Made by a program: the position numbers and the translations under genes. The notes under the pieces are model-generated. The model ran no database searches, had not been told where the DNA came from, and was given only the letters and a program-made list of their open reading frames with translations. This document shows, one piece after another, positions 17,069 through 25,341 of a DNA stretch of 64,000 nt. Source of the stretch: Saprospiraceae bacterium (lineage in GTDB: Bacteria > Bacteroidota > Bacteroidia > Chitinophagales > Saprospiraceae). The stretch lies in NCBI GenBank assembly GCA_020629715.1, contig JAHDCU010000006.1:124001-188000 (forward strand), read 5' to 3'. Numbering within the stretch: the first letter of the stretch is position 1; the number at the start of each line of letters is the position of its first letter.

Positions 17069-17911
17069 TTAAAGTGATTCTTCTTGGTCATATTTGATAT
17101 GATCTCGGTATCCTGAGAAAGGTATTTTGAGTAAAGAACCTATTTTACCAGCCTCTTCATGAGTCATATAGGTATCTACTCCGTAGACTAACTTCGTATT
17201 ATCAACTTCTACATAAGTGCCGAAAATACGATCCCAAAATGAAAATATATTTCCATAGTTCATATCGCTATATGGCTGACGATAATGATGATGCACTCGA
17301 TGCATATTTGGAGTACATACGACTAGTTTCATAGCATTGTCCAACCATAACGGCATTTTCAGATTGGAGTGATTCCATTGAGAAAGCACTACCGATAGCG
17401 ATTGATACAAAAAGACTAACCACATAGGAGCACCAACGATCAGTACGGCTAAGCAGGTAAAAGTAAAGCGAATGACACTTTCACCAGGATGATGTCTATT
17501 AGCAGTAGTTGTATCCACATTCTGATCCGTATGATGGATCACATGGAACTGCCACATCCACTTGACATGATGCTCTGTCCAATGTGCAAACCAAGCACCG
17601 ATCAGATCGAGAAATAATAATCCTATGATCATCATGGCCCATACTGGCATCGATATCCACTGAATTATTCCTATACCTTCTGCAACGACCCACTGACTAG
17701 CAGTCACCAAGATGGCAGCCATTCCAAAGTTGACCAATATTGTGGTGATGGTAAAAAATACATTGGTACCCGTATGTGTAGCCTTATTATATTTTTTAGT
17801 AAAAAGTGGAGCAGCATTTTCTATTAAAAAGAAAATGGTAAGACCCCCGATAAGCACAAGAGATCGATGCGTCGAAGGCATCTCAGAGAAATAATTTATA
17901 ATGGTATCCAT
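17069..17911 (-). CDS. Sterol desaturase / fatty acid hydroxylase family membrane protein
   Basis: This 280-aa integral membrane protein has about five hydrophobic segments and the di-iron histidine clusters of the fatty acid hydroxylase superfamily: HWTEHH, HVIHHTDQNVDTTT with NRHHP, and HRVHHHYRQPYSDMNYG. Members hydroxylate or desaturate lipids, sterols or carotenoids using oxygen. WDRIFGTYVE near the C-terminus is also typical. The substrate cannot be assigned. It is the first gene of a two-gene unit with the coiled-coil protein. Confidence 0.9.
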   Translation of the reverse strand: MDTIINYFSEMPSTHRSLVLIGGLTIFFLIENAAPLFTKKYNKATHTGTNVFFTITTILVNFGMAAILVTASQWVVAEGIGIIQWISMPVWAMMIIGLLFLDLIGAWFAHWTEHHVKWMWQFHVIHHTDQNVDTTTANRHHPGESVIRFTFTCLAVLIVGAPMWLVFLYQSLSVVLSQWNHSNLKMPLWLDNAMKLVVCTPNMHRVHHHYRQPYSDMNYGNIFSFWDRIFGTYVEVDNTKLVYGVDTYMTHEEAGKIGSLLKIPFSGYRDHIKYDQEESL

Positions 17912-18020
17912 AAGTTATCGATTTGCTTCTAAGTTATAAGTTTTATATGATTAGCATGAGTACAAATGGTAATATTCTATTGGGTTTTATGTAATTTAAA
18001 AACTTAAACATAGTATCATC

Positions 18021-18914
18021 ATGAAACGAAGACCATTTATCAAACATACTGCAGCGCTTTCCGTTGGTGCACTACTTTCATTAAAATGTAAAGCTGAAAA
18101 GATGAAGGAAAAACAAGGGGTAGGAGATTTTGGTTTGCAGCTATGGTCAGTGAGAGAGGCTATGTCTAAAGATGCAAGAGGTACATTAGAAACTTTGGCC
18201 AAAATAGGATACACAGATGTAGAATGTGCTGGTTACAGCAATGGTACCTTTTACGGCATGACCAAAGAAGAGTATAAAAAGATGCTTGATGATATAGGCC
18301 TCAAGCAAATGAGTGGGCATACACATACAGGATTTAATAGAGGTGATAATGCAACTCATCATATGAATGATCGATGGGAGCAGGTATGTGAAGATGCAGC
18401 TTTTATGGGTCAAAAATCTATCGTATGTGGTTACTTCTTTGAAGATGAACGAAAGACCATAGATGACTATAAGCGATTTGCAGAGCTTTTTAATCGATGT
18501 GGCGAAAAGGCTAAAGAATATGGTTTGTCATTTGGTCACCACAATCATGATTTTGAGTTTTTTGAATTAGATGGTCAAGTTCCATACGATGTACTATTAG
18601 CAGAGACGGATGCTGATAAAGTTATGTTTGAGTTAGACCTCTATTGGATCAGAAAAGGTAAGGCCGATTATAAAGAGTATTTCAAAAAGCATGCAGGAAG
18701 ATTCCCAGTATGGCACGTCAAGGATATGGATGATACCGAGGAACAGTTTTTTGCAGAGGTAGGAAGTGGTGTTATTGACTGGAATGATGTATTCGCTCAT
18801 CAAGCACAATCAGGTATGCAATATTTCTATGTGGAGCAAGATGCCTTTAAGTCTGGTGATCCGATAGGAAGTGTGACTAAGAGTCATAATTATCTGAAGA
18901 CACTTGAAGTGTAA
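18021..18914 (+). CDS. Sugar phosphate isomerase/epimerase-like TIM barrel with Tat-type signal
   Basis: The N-terminus MKRRPFIKHTAALSVGALLSL has a twin-arginine motif (RRPFIK) and a mild hydrophobic stretch, which suggests folded export to the periplasm. The body is an AP-endonuclease-2/xylose-isomerase-like TIM barrel (GLQLWSVREAM, LSFGHHNHDFEF, MFELDLYWIRKG, WHVKDMD, EVGSGVIDW, YFYVEQD). The His, Glu and Asp residues in these motifs form the usual metal site. Related exported proteins in Bacteroidota belong to sugar-modifying enzymes, but the substrate is not evident. It stands alone, divergent from the fatty acid hydroxylase. Confidence 0.88.
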   Translation: MKRRPFIKHTAALSVGALLSLKCKAEKMKEKQGVGDFGLQLWSVREAMSKDARGTLETLAKIGYTDVECAGYSNGTFYGMTKEEYKKMLDDIGLKQMSGHTHTGFNRGDNATHHMNDRWEQVCEDAAFMGQKSIVCGYFFEDERKTIDDYKRFAELFNRCGEKAKEYGLSFGHHNHDFEFFELDGQVPYDVLLAETDADKVMFELDLYWIRKGKADYKEYFKKHAGRFPVWHVKDMDDTEEQFFAEVGSGVIDWNDVFAHQAQSGMQYFYVEQDAFKSGDPIGSVTKSHNYLKTLEV

Positions 18915-18986
18915 GTTTTAGTGGACTAGTGAATCAGTTGACTAATTGTCAGTGCTAGTATAAAGTTTAAGAAGTAGAGATCTGAA

Positions 18987-19120
18987 CGCTTGAAGCAATG
19001 TGACCTCAAGCGCTGTTCTATAGAAGGTAAAGTATTTTAAGACCTTCACGCCTCTATGGTATCTAAAAACCTGAGCTCTATTAGAAAAAAAACTTCGTGT
19101 TCTCTGTGTTCTCGGTGGTT
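18987..19120. repeat. Intergenic hairpin followed by a widespread-type intergenic motif
   Basis: The 244-base gap between the TIM-barrel and DUF1295 genes holds a perfect 7-bp inverted repeat (18987-18993 with 19006-19012) and, at 19093-19120, a stretch of short near-repeats of TTCG/CTGTGTTC ending GGTGGTT. Its complement reads AACCACCGAGAACACAGAG and onward. Very similar strings recur in intergenic DNA of many unrelated bacterial genomes. No transposase or coding frame is present. Confidence 0.5.
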
Positions 19121-19158
19121 CAAAATAGTTGTATCGCCATTATTAATTTGACGAATTG

Positions 19159-19923
19159 CTAATAAAGCCCAGGAATTAACTTAGATGTATTCTTCACATA
19201 TTCCCGATATTCCTTCTGATGGCCGTATTTCTTTTCATGACTTTTGATTACCAGTGGAATCCCGCTTATCGAAGTCAATAAAGTAATTATCCATATCGGG
19301 CTTATCACAGCTAATAATGACCAGTCTTGAAGCCAGTTAAGAGCGCATAAAAATATACCTACCCAAAATAGGATTTCACCCGTATAATTAGGAAATCGAA
19401 TATTGCGATAAAGCCCAGATTTAATCAGCTTATCATGATTCGATGGATCTGATTTGTACTTGGATTTTTGATAATCGGCCAGTGTCTCTATAAGGATACC
19501 TGCTATAGAGATAAATCCTCCTATATAAACAATGATATCAAGTCCATTAGAACTTCCTTTTACCATGAGTATCATAGGTAATGCGATGATCAGAATACTT
19601 ACTGTCTGTAGTATCCAAAACTTCATAAATGAGAAAAATCCTGGACGCATTTCATCAAACCGTGTATCAACACCAATCTTATGGATACGCAGAAATAGAT
19701 AAGTACCTAATCTGAGTGCCCAAGCGATAATCAGCAGAGGAATCCACCACTTTATAGTAGGGAAGGGTAATGTCGCCCAAATAATATATAATGCAATAGA
19801 GATGAAACTCAAAGAGTAAGTTATATCGGTAAACTTATCGGTCTGAAAGCTCCATGCAAATATGAATGATACTAAATTTAGTACTAAGGCAATCAAAAAA
19901 CTATTTAACAATAATTCCCACAT
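19159..19923 (-). CDS. DUF1295 / steroid 5-alpha-reductase-like membrane protein
   Basis: This 254-aa protein has six or seven membrane segments. The C-terminal signature LIKSGLYRNIRFPNYTGEIL, then KKYGHQKEYREYVKNTSKLIPG, is that of the DUF1295 family, related to steroid 5-alpha-reductases and isoprenylcysteine methyltransferases, which bind NADPH or S-adenosylmethionine. The true substrate is not known. It is the last gene of a minus-strand run (recX, aldo/keto reductase, GH13, this gene) with gaps of 30-44 bases. Confidence 0.85.
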   Translation of the reverse strand: MWELLLNSFLIALVLNLVSFIFAWSFQTDKFTDITYSLSFISIALYIIWATLPFPTIKWWIPLLIIAWALRLGTYLFLRIHKIGVDTRFDEMRPGFFSFMKFWILQTVSILIIALPMILMVKGSSNGLDIIVYIGGFISIAGILIETLADYQKSKYKSDPSNHDKLIKSGLYRNIRFPNYTGEILFWVGIFLCALNWLQDWSLLAVISPIWIITLLTSISGIPLVIKSHEKKYGHQKEYREYVKNTSKLIPGLY

Positions 19924-19960
19924 TCAATCCTAACATGCAGTATTTCAATGTGTTGCGTAT

Positions 19961-21610
19961 CTATTTGCTTTTCTTTAAAATGGTCGCCTGCCAAGGTAGA
20001 AGAGTGCCAGCCCCTGATTCTTTATAGTTAGAAAAAACAGATATATAATCGCTTAAATCTAATGGAACTATGACCTCATCGTCACTAAAATTCAATACTA
20101 TGATATAAGAATCATTGCTTTCTTTTCTCTCGAAAATATAGAGTTGATGATGATCGGGTAGTAGATCTTTAAAGGATCCATTCACAAAAATTTGCTCTGA
20201 TTTTCTTAATGCGATGAGCTCTTTATAAAAGGCTATGATTGATCTGTCTGAGGACTTATCCTGCTTAACATTGATCGTTCTATAGTTTGGATTAGTCTTA
20301 ATCCATGGACTACCTGTTGTAAATCCCCCATGTTCAGTATCATCCCATTGGATAGGAGTACGTACATTATCTCTACCTTGGATATGTATGCGTCTCATGA
20401 TATCTTCCATATCTGCATTGTTTGCAAGAGACTCGTTCCAGTAGTTAATGGTTTCGATATCTCGATAGTCGTCAATGCTTTCAAAAGCGACATTGGTCAT
20501 TCCTATTTCGCTACCTTGATAAATACATGGTGTCCCTTTCATGGTTAGAAGGAAAGTGGCAAGTAAAGTAGCTGCTTCGTACCGATATTTATCATCGTTG
20601 CCAAACCGACTGACCATACGAGGAAAATCATGATTATCTAAAAAGATATTATTCCATCCTTGATCACCAACCGCTTCGTCCCACTCACGGAATAGTTTCT
20701 TGAAGTCAACTAAGTTGATCTCTTGTTTATCAAACTTGCCACCAGGTCCATTATCCATGAACATTAGCTCTAGTTGAAAGAGCATATTGAGTTCATTACG
20801 GTCCTTTCCAATGTATAGATTGGCTAGTTCTTTAGTGATTCCAGGGCCCTCACCTACGGTCATTATATCGTATTTAGAGAGCACTTCTTTATTCATCTCT
20901 TGTAAAAACTCATGTATTCTTGGTCCATTGGCGTTATAATTACTGACCTGATACATTAGATTTTCTATTGGGGTATCAGCATATTCGAGTCGCTTAGAAA
21001 TCAATGAAATGACATCCATCCTGAATCCGTCTACACCCATATCGAGCCAGTATCGCATCATAGAGTAGACTTTTTCTCTCACTTTTTGATTTTCCCAGTT
21101 GAGGTCAGGTTGTTTTACAGTGAATAGGTGATGGTACCACTGATCGGTCTTTTCATCATACTCCCAAGCAGGACCTCCAAAGAATGCCTGCCAGTTATTA
21201 GGTGGTCCTCCGTCTTTTCCATCTTTCCAAATATAATAGTCGCGATATGGATTGTCCTTTGACTTTCTAGATTCTTCAAACCAATGATGCTCATCAGAGG
21301 AGTGATTGACTACTAAATCCATAATAAGCCGTATGCCACGATCATGAAGTTTGGATAATAAATCCTGAAAGTCCTCCATGGTACCAAACTCAGGATGGAT
21401 CTTATAATAATCACTGATATCATATCCATTATCATCATTAGGTGATTCGTACACTGGGCCTAGCCATATCAGATCGACTCCTAGATCCGCTATATAATCT
21501 ATTTTTTCAATGATACCTCTGATATCACCAATACCATCACCATTACTATCCTTAAATGATCTAGGATAGATCTGATACATAATTGCGTTTTTCCACCAGT
21601 TGGTATTCAT
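19961..21610 (-). CDS. GH13 alpha-glucosidase (oligo-1,6-glucosidase type)
   Basis: This 549-aa cytoplasmic enzyme starts NTNWWKNAIMYQIYPRSFKDSNGDGIGDIRG, the classical opening of GH13 alpha-glucosidases. Catalytic regions are present: DLVVNHSSDEHHWF, GFRMDVISL (nucleophile Asp), TVGEGPGITKEL (acid/base Glu) and FLDNHDFPRMVSRFG (transition-state Asp). It likely hydrolyses alpha-1,4/1,6-linked glucose oligomers or trehalose-type sugars. Exact specificity (oligo-1,6-glucosidase, alpha-glucosidase or trehalose-phosphate hydrolase) cannot be told. No sugar transporter or regulator lies nearby. Confidence 0.92.
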   Translation of the reverse strand: MNTNWWKNAIMYQIYPRSFKDSNGDGIGDIRGIIEKIDYIADLGVDLIWLGPVYESPNDDNGYDISDYYKIHPEFGTMEDFQDLLSKLHDRGIRLIMDLVVNHSSDEHHWFEESRKSKDNPYRDYYIWKDGKDGGPPNNWQAFFGGPAWEYDEKTDQWYHHLFTVKQPDLNWENQKVREKVYSMMRYWLDMGVDGFRMDVISLISKRLEYADTPIENLMYQVSNYNANGPRIHEFLQEMNKEVLSKYDIMTVGEGPGITKELANLYIGKDRNELNMLFQLELMFMDNGPGGKFDKQEINLVDFKKLFREWDEAVGDQGWNNIFLDNHDFPRMVSRFGNDDKYRYEAATLLATFLLTMKGTPCIYQGSEIGMTNVAFESIDDYRDIETINYWNESLANNADMEDIMRRIHIQGRDNVRTPIQWDDTEHGGFTTGSPWIKTNPNYRTINVKQDKSSDRSIIAFYKELIALRKSEQIFVNGSFKDLLPDHHQLYIFERKESNDSYIIVLNFSDDEVIVPLDLSDYISVFSNYKESGAGTLLPWQATILKKSK

Positions 21611-21654
21611 AGCTTTAGTTTAAATATTGATATAGGATATTTATGGATAAGTAT

Positions 21655-22554
21655 CTACGGCACCTGCTCACCCGTAGCCGCAGTCCATATTTCAAACCAT
21701 TGTTCATCCGATATTTGTTTGTCCAAGGCATTCACAGCTTTTTTCAGCCTTTCAATTTTGGTCGTACCTAATACGGGTAAGATGCCAGCTGGATGATGCA
21801 ACAAAAATATAAGTGCTAACTCATCCAGTGCCCAACCATATTTTTGTGCTACTTCTTGCAGTCTTGATCGCATCATCACAAAATCATACTCTTTCGACTC
21901 TTGAAACATCTTAGCTCCACCCAATGGTGACCATGCCATCGGTTTTATTTTATGTTGAAGGCATTGGTCAAGTTGTCCATTGAGCATTGCAGATCTTTCC
22001 AGCACCGATACTTCTATCTGATTGGTCACTAAAGGGAAGTATGCATGCAGCATATCAAACTGACTTGCAGTAAAATTAGAAACACCAAAGTGCTTGACCT
22101 TTCCGCTAGATTTTAGTTTTTCAAAACAATTAGCCATCACTTCAGGATGCATCAATGGGCTAGGTCTGTGTATCAATAATACATCTAGATAGTCAACATG
22201 TAATTTTTTGAGGCTGGTCTCTACGGACCATGTGATATATGCGTCCGTTGTTTGATAAGACTTTAGATTATAGTCTCGCTCGTCACAAGGATATTTGATG
22301 CCACATTTGGAGATTACTTGTATCTCTTCTCTTGGTATCGTCATTTCTTTCCATGCAGCACCCCAATCTCTCTCTGTAGTGTAGCCTCCATAGATATCCG
22401 CATGATCGAAGGTGGTGACACCAAGCGATATACATGATTCTATTTGGGATTGTATCTGGCTGGTATTCATCTCAGCACCCCAATCTCCCCAGGTCATGAC
22501 GCCTGCTACAATTTTTGAAATTTCGGGCCCATCTACTGCTAATCGTACTTTCAT
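21655..22554 (-). CDS. Aldo/keto reductase
   Basis: This 299-aa protein is a NADPH-dependent aldo/keto reductase of the YdhF-like group. The TIM-barrel tetrad is visible: Asp and Tyr in FDHADIYGGY, Lys in VISKCGIKYPC and His in DVLLIHRPSP. The coenzyme end has VLGTTKIERLKKAV. ISKIVAGVMTWGDWG near the N-terminus is typical. The substrate is unknown. It sits between recX (30-base gap) and the GH13 gene (44-base gap). Confidence 0.92.
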   Translation of the reverse strand: MKVRLAVDGPEISKIVAGVMTWGDWGAEMNTSQIQSQIESCISLGVTTFDHADIYGGYTTERDWGAAWKEMTIPREEIQVISKCGIKYPCDERDYNLKSYQTTDAYITWSVETSLKKLHVDYLDVLLIHRPSPLMHPEVMANCFEKLKSSGKVKHFGVSNFTASQFDMLHAYFPLVTNQIEVSVLERSAMLNGQLDQCLQHKIKPMAWSPLGGAKMFQESKEYDFVMMRSRLQEVAQKYGWALDELALIFLLHHPAGILPVLGTTKIERLKKAVNALDKQISDEQWFEIWTAATGEQVP

Positions 22555-22584
22555 GTTACGAATATAACAGTATAACAGAAGAGT

Positions 22585-23076
22585 TTATGATACTTTAAAA
22601 TTGAGATCTTCTAAAGCCATATTGATAAGACTTGATTCAAACCCTCTGGAAAGTGCATGTTTATAAAGTTTGGATCTGAGGTCCCATTGATTGATAAATT
22701 TTTTAGAAGCTCTATACCTTGATAAGGTATCTTTAAGTACCTGATAATACTCATCATCGTCTATTTCTGTCATTCCTTTTCGAATACAGTATGCCGATAT
22801 TTTTCTAAATTTCAGGTTCTGTATAATCTTATTTTTGCCCCAGCGCTTGATCCTAAATTTTCCTCTAACATATGATCTTGCATAACGCTCTTCATCAAGA
22901 TAATTTTCTTGAATGAGATCAGTCATAATATCTTCAAGATCGTGACCGTATACATCAAGCTCTATTAGCTTTGATCGTACTTCTTCATGACAGCGATCCT
23001 GATATGAGCAGTAATATTGAAGTTTTGATAAAGCTTCTTCTTTAGTTATGTATGGTTTCGGTGACTTTTTAGACAT
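22585..23076 (-). CDS. recX: RecX family regulator
   Basis: RecX binds RecA filaments and limits recombination. The 163-aa protein has the three-helix repeats of the family: YITKEEALSKLQYYCSYQDR, EEVRSKL, DLIQENYLDEERYARSYVR (the conserved LDExRYA motif) and KFRIKRWGKNKI. recA is not in the window. A good promoter (TTTG at 23117-23120, 22-base spacer, TACCTTTG at 23087-23094) precedes it by 10 bases, so recX probably leads the operon with three metabolic genes. Confidence 0.88.
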   Translation of the reverse strand: MSKKSPKPYITKEEALSKLQYYCSYQDRCHEEVRSKLIELDVYGHDLEDIMTDLIQENYLDEERYARSYVRGKFRIKRWGKNKIIQNLKFRKISAYCIRKGMTEIDDDEYYQVLKDTLSRYRASKKFINQWDLRSKLYKHALSRGFESSLINMALEDLNFKVS

Positions 23077-23086
23077 TTGCAGGAGT

Positions 23087-23120
23087 CAAAGGTACTTTGG
23101 CAAAACAACTTTATAACAAA
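23087..23120 (-). promoter_or_regulatory. Bacteroidota-type promoter of the recX operon
   Basis: On the minus strand TTTG (23117-23120), a 22-base spacer and TACCTTTG (23087-23094) match the TTTG / TAnnTTTG promoter form. The -7 element ends 10 bases before the recX ATG, so the leader would be very short. Confidence 0.6.
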
Positions 23121-23134
23121 TATAAACCTTGAAC

Positions 23135-23968
23135 ATGGAAGAATCAGTGATTGAAAACATCAATATAGTAGATCAGTGGATCGAAAAGGCGGTTGACTTT
23201 TCTCCAAGAATCATCTTAGCGCTACTTACTTTATTAATTGGTTTTTGGATTGCCAATAAGGTGTCAAAATTTATTGATAAGCAAATGGAGCTTCGTGGAG
23301 TAGAGGTTTCATTACGTAAATTTTTGAGTTCCATTTTAGGAGCCCTTTTTAAAGTACTTGTACTTTTTTCATGTGCTAAGCAATTGGGGTTTGAAACTAC
23401 TTCTTTGCTAGCAATTTTTGGAGCTTTGATGGTGGGTGTTGGTATGGCACTAAACGGGAGTCTTGGTCATCTGGCAAGTGGTATCATGTTGATGATTTTC
23501 AAACCTTTCAAGGTAGGAGACTTAGTCGAGATAGGTGGAGGACATAGAGGTACTGTGGAGGCTATTAATGCTTTCAATACTTCGCTGGCAACCTTAGATA
23601 ATAAGCGGATATATGTAAGTAATAGTAATGTAACAGGAAATACGATCACCAATATCTCTGGTCAAGGAATTGTAGGGGTAGAACTTGTATTTGGCATAGG
23701 TTATAGTGATAGTATCGATAAGGCAAGAGATATTATTCTAAGGATAGGAAAAGAATGTCCACATATATTAGAAGATCCAGCACAGAGTGTGGTGGTTGCT
23801 GAGTTAGCAGATAGCTCTGTAAACTTAGCGACGAGACCATTTTGTAAAAGCCAAGATTTCTTTGCAACCAAATTTTATATGCAAGAAAATGTCAAAAAAG
23901 CATTTGACGCTGAAGGAATTGGCATACCGTTCCCACAGATGGATATTCATATGATCAAAGAGAATTAG
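23135..23968 (+). CDS. Small-conductance mechanosensitive channel (MscS family)
   Basis: This 277-aa protein has three N-terminal membrane helices and the MscS beta domain. The pore helix region reads GALMVGVGMALNGSLGHLASGIML, given here in overlapping parts as GVGMALNGSL and HLASGIM, and is followed by FKPFKVGDLVEIGG. It opens under membrane tension to release solutes after osmotic downshock. I start it at the ATG at 23135; a TTG two codons upstream is less likely. It diverges from recX. A hairpin lies at its 3' end. Confidence 0.93.
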   Translation: MEESVIENINIVDQWIEKAVDFSPRIILALLTLLIGFWIANKVSKFIDKQMELRGVEVSLRKFLSSILGALFKVLVLFSCAKQLGFETTSLLAIFGALMVGVGMALNGSLGHLASGIMLMIFKPFKVGDLVEIGGGHRGTVEAINAFNTSLATLDNKRIYVSNSNVTGNTITNISGQGIVGVELVFGIGYSDSIDKARDIILRIGKECPHILEDPAQSVVVAELADSSVNLATRPFCKSQDFFATKFYMQENVKKAFDAEGIGIPFPQMDIHMIKEN

Positions 23969-23975
23969 AACTAAG

Positions 23976-24008
23976 TAAAGATGAGGGTTTTATTGATCCT
24001 CATCTTTA
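23976..24008. terminator. Hairpin between convergent genes
   Basis: A perfect 11-bp stem (23976-23986 with 23998-24008) with an 11-base loop spans the gap after the mscS gene and the last codons of the facing lipoprotein gene. The T run is weak on both strands, so efficiency is uncertain. Confidence 0.5.
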
Positions 24009-24709
24009 AATTTATTGGGTAGTATCATCTTTGCTGATGGGTCTATTTGATCAAACTTCCTTGCAATTATTTGACTGTAATATTTAGGGTGATTCATATC
24101 CTTAATTGAAATAAATAGAGGACAACCAAGATCTATAGATTGATACATTAATGAAGTCAGGTTTGTCGGGAAATTTATCCTTTTAGTTGCGAATATTTCA
24201 TATCTAAAATGTGTTTTGGATAGTGCTGTTTTTTTAAATTCATCTATTCGGTAGAAGTCGCAGTCAAATCCTAGAATATTTTTAGCATTGGCTTTATGGT
24301 CTAGGATTTTGTACGAGACTTCCCAATCAGGATTTACTCTCCAATCATATTGAATCGTATCTACTCTAAGTTTTTTCCGATTTAGTTTGTAAACAATAGA
24401 TCGATTCTTCTCAATATCAAAGAGATGATACTTCAAACTGTCAGGTATGCCATGCTTATTTCTCACTCTTACTTGCTTTTCATTAAAGAAGTAGGCAACG
24501 TCATAAACATCATCACTCTGTACCGACCTTTTTTTACTTACAATTGAATCAATTATTGAATAAAATAAAGAGTCCTTTACATCTGTTTGTTGATCGTTAT
24601 TCTTTTTATCGATAAGTAAAGAAGAATGGTCATAGTAAATAACTCCTTGATTGATAGTTTGACAGCTTGATAAGTAAAGAAGTATTAATAACAACGAAGA
24701 GTATCTCAT
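23990..24709 (-). CDS. GLPGLI/DUF4412-like lipoprotein
   Basis: A lipoprotein signal (LLYLSSCQT, cysteine near residue 16) leads into a 239-aa protein that resembles GLPGLI/DUF4412 outer-envelope proteins: early NQGVIYYDHSS, then a central turn KNILGFDCDFYRIDEF, which matches the family's K-x-ILG-[FY]-x-C pattern. The function of the family is unknown. The start overlaps the HAD gene stop by 4 bases, so it is the last gene of an M20/HAD/lipoprotein operon. Confidence 0.65.
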   Translation of the reverse strand: MRYSSLLLILLYLSSCQTINQGVIYYDHSSLLIDKKNNDQQTDVKDSLFYSIIDSIVSKKRSVQSDDVYDVAYFFNEKQVRVRNKHGIPDSLKYHLFDIEKNRSIVYKLNRKKLRVDTIQYDWRVNPDWEVSYKILDHKANAKNILGFDCDFYRIDEFKKTALSKTHFRYEIFATKRINFPTNLTSLMYQSIDLGCPLFISIKDMNHPKYYSQIIARKFDQIDPSAKMILPNKFKDEDQ

Positions 24710-25341
24710 TTATTCTGAAGTGTTCTAAGCTTTTCTTTAATCAAGTTTGTAGATGCATTCCTTGGATGATTATAAATATGAAGTCCCATCTTTTGTGCAG
24801 GTATGAGGTTTTCCGCTATGTCATCAATGAAGATAGTTTCATCTGTTTCCAGTTGATGAACAGACAGAATTGTTTCAAATATCTTGCGATCAGGCTTGCG
24901 GAGCCCCATGATATGGGAATAATACGTCTGTGTAAAAAAGCGATGATCAAAATCATTGATCCCGTGTTCATCGCGGATATGTTTCATCACGGCTTCTATA
25001 TGTAGGGCATTGGTGTTGCTCATCAGAAAAGTATTATAGTCTTTTTTAATCTCAGATAAGAAATTCAAATTTTCCGCAGGCATTGGAAGTAACATCGCAT
25101 TCCATGCTTTGATGATATCATAAGCTTGTACATGCTTACCATAATCATGCTGAAGATTCCAAATGAATGTTTCTGTATTGATGACACCCTTTTCATAATC
25201 ATAGAATACTCGAATCTGCTTATCGCTAAGCGTATCAAACGTAAAGTTTCGATCAAAAAGATCAGAAAAAGCCTTGAGTGTAATTCGGTAATCTACATGA
25301 ATAAGTATTCCACCAAAATCAAAAATTATATTCTTTATCAT
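24706..25341 (-). CDS. HAD superfamily hydrolase (subfamily IA, YihX-like)
   Basis: This 211-aa cytoplasmic phosphatase-like protein has the HAD motifs: IIFDFGGIL (motif I nucleophile Asp), FLMSNTNALH (motif II Ser/Thr), LRKPDRKIFE (motif III Lys) and ETIFIDDIAEN (motif IV). As in YihX-type members the second Asp of the DxD motif is replaced (DFG). Its substrate is likely a small phosphorylated metabolite. Both ends overlap their neighbours by 4 bases. Confidence 0.9.
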   Translation of the reverse strand: MIKNIIFDFGGILIHVDYRITLKAFSDLFDRNFTFDTLSDKQIRVFYDYEKGVINTETFIWNLQHDYGKHVQAYDIIKAWNAMLLPMPAENLNFLSEIKKDYNTFLMSNTNALHIEAVMKHIRDEHGINDFDHRFFTQTYYSHIMGLRKPDRKIFETILSVHQLETDETIFIDDIAENLIPAQKMGLHIYNHPRNASTNLIKEKLRTLQNK

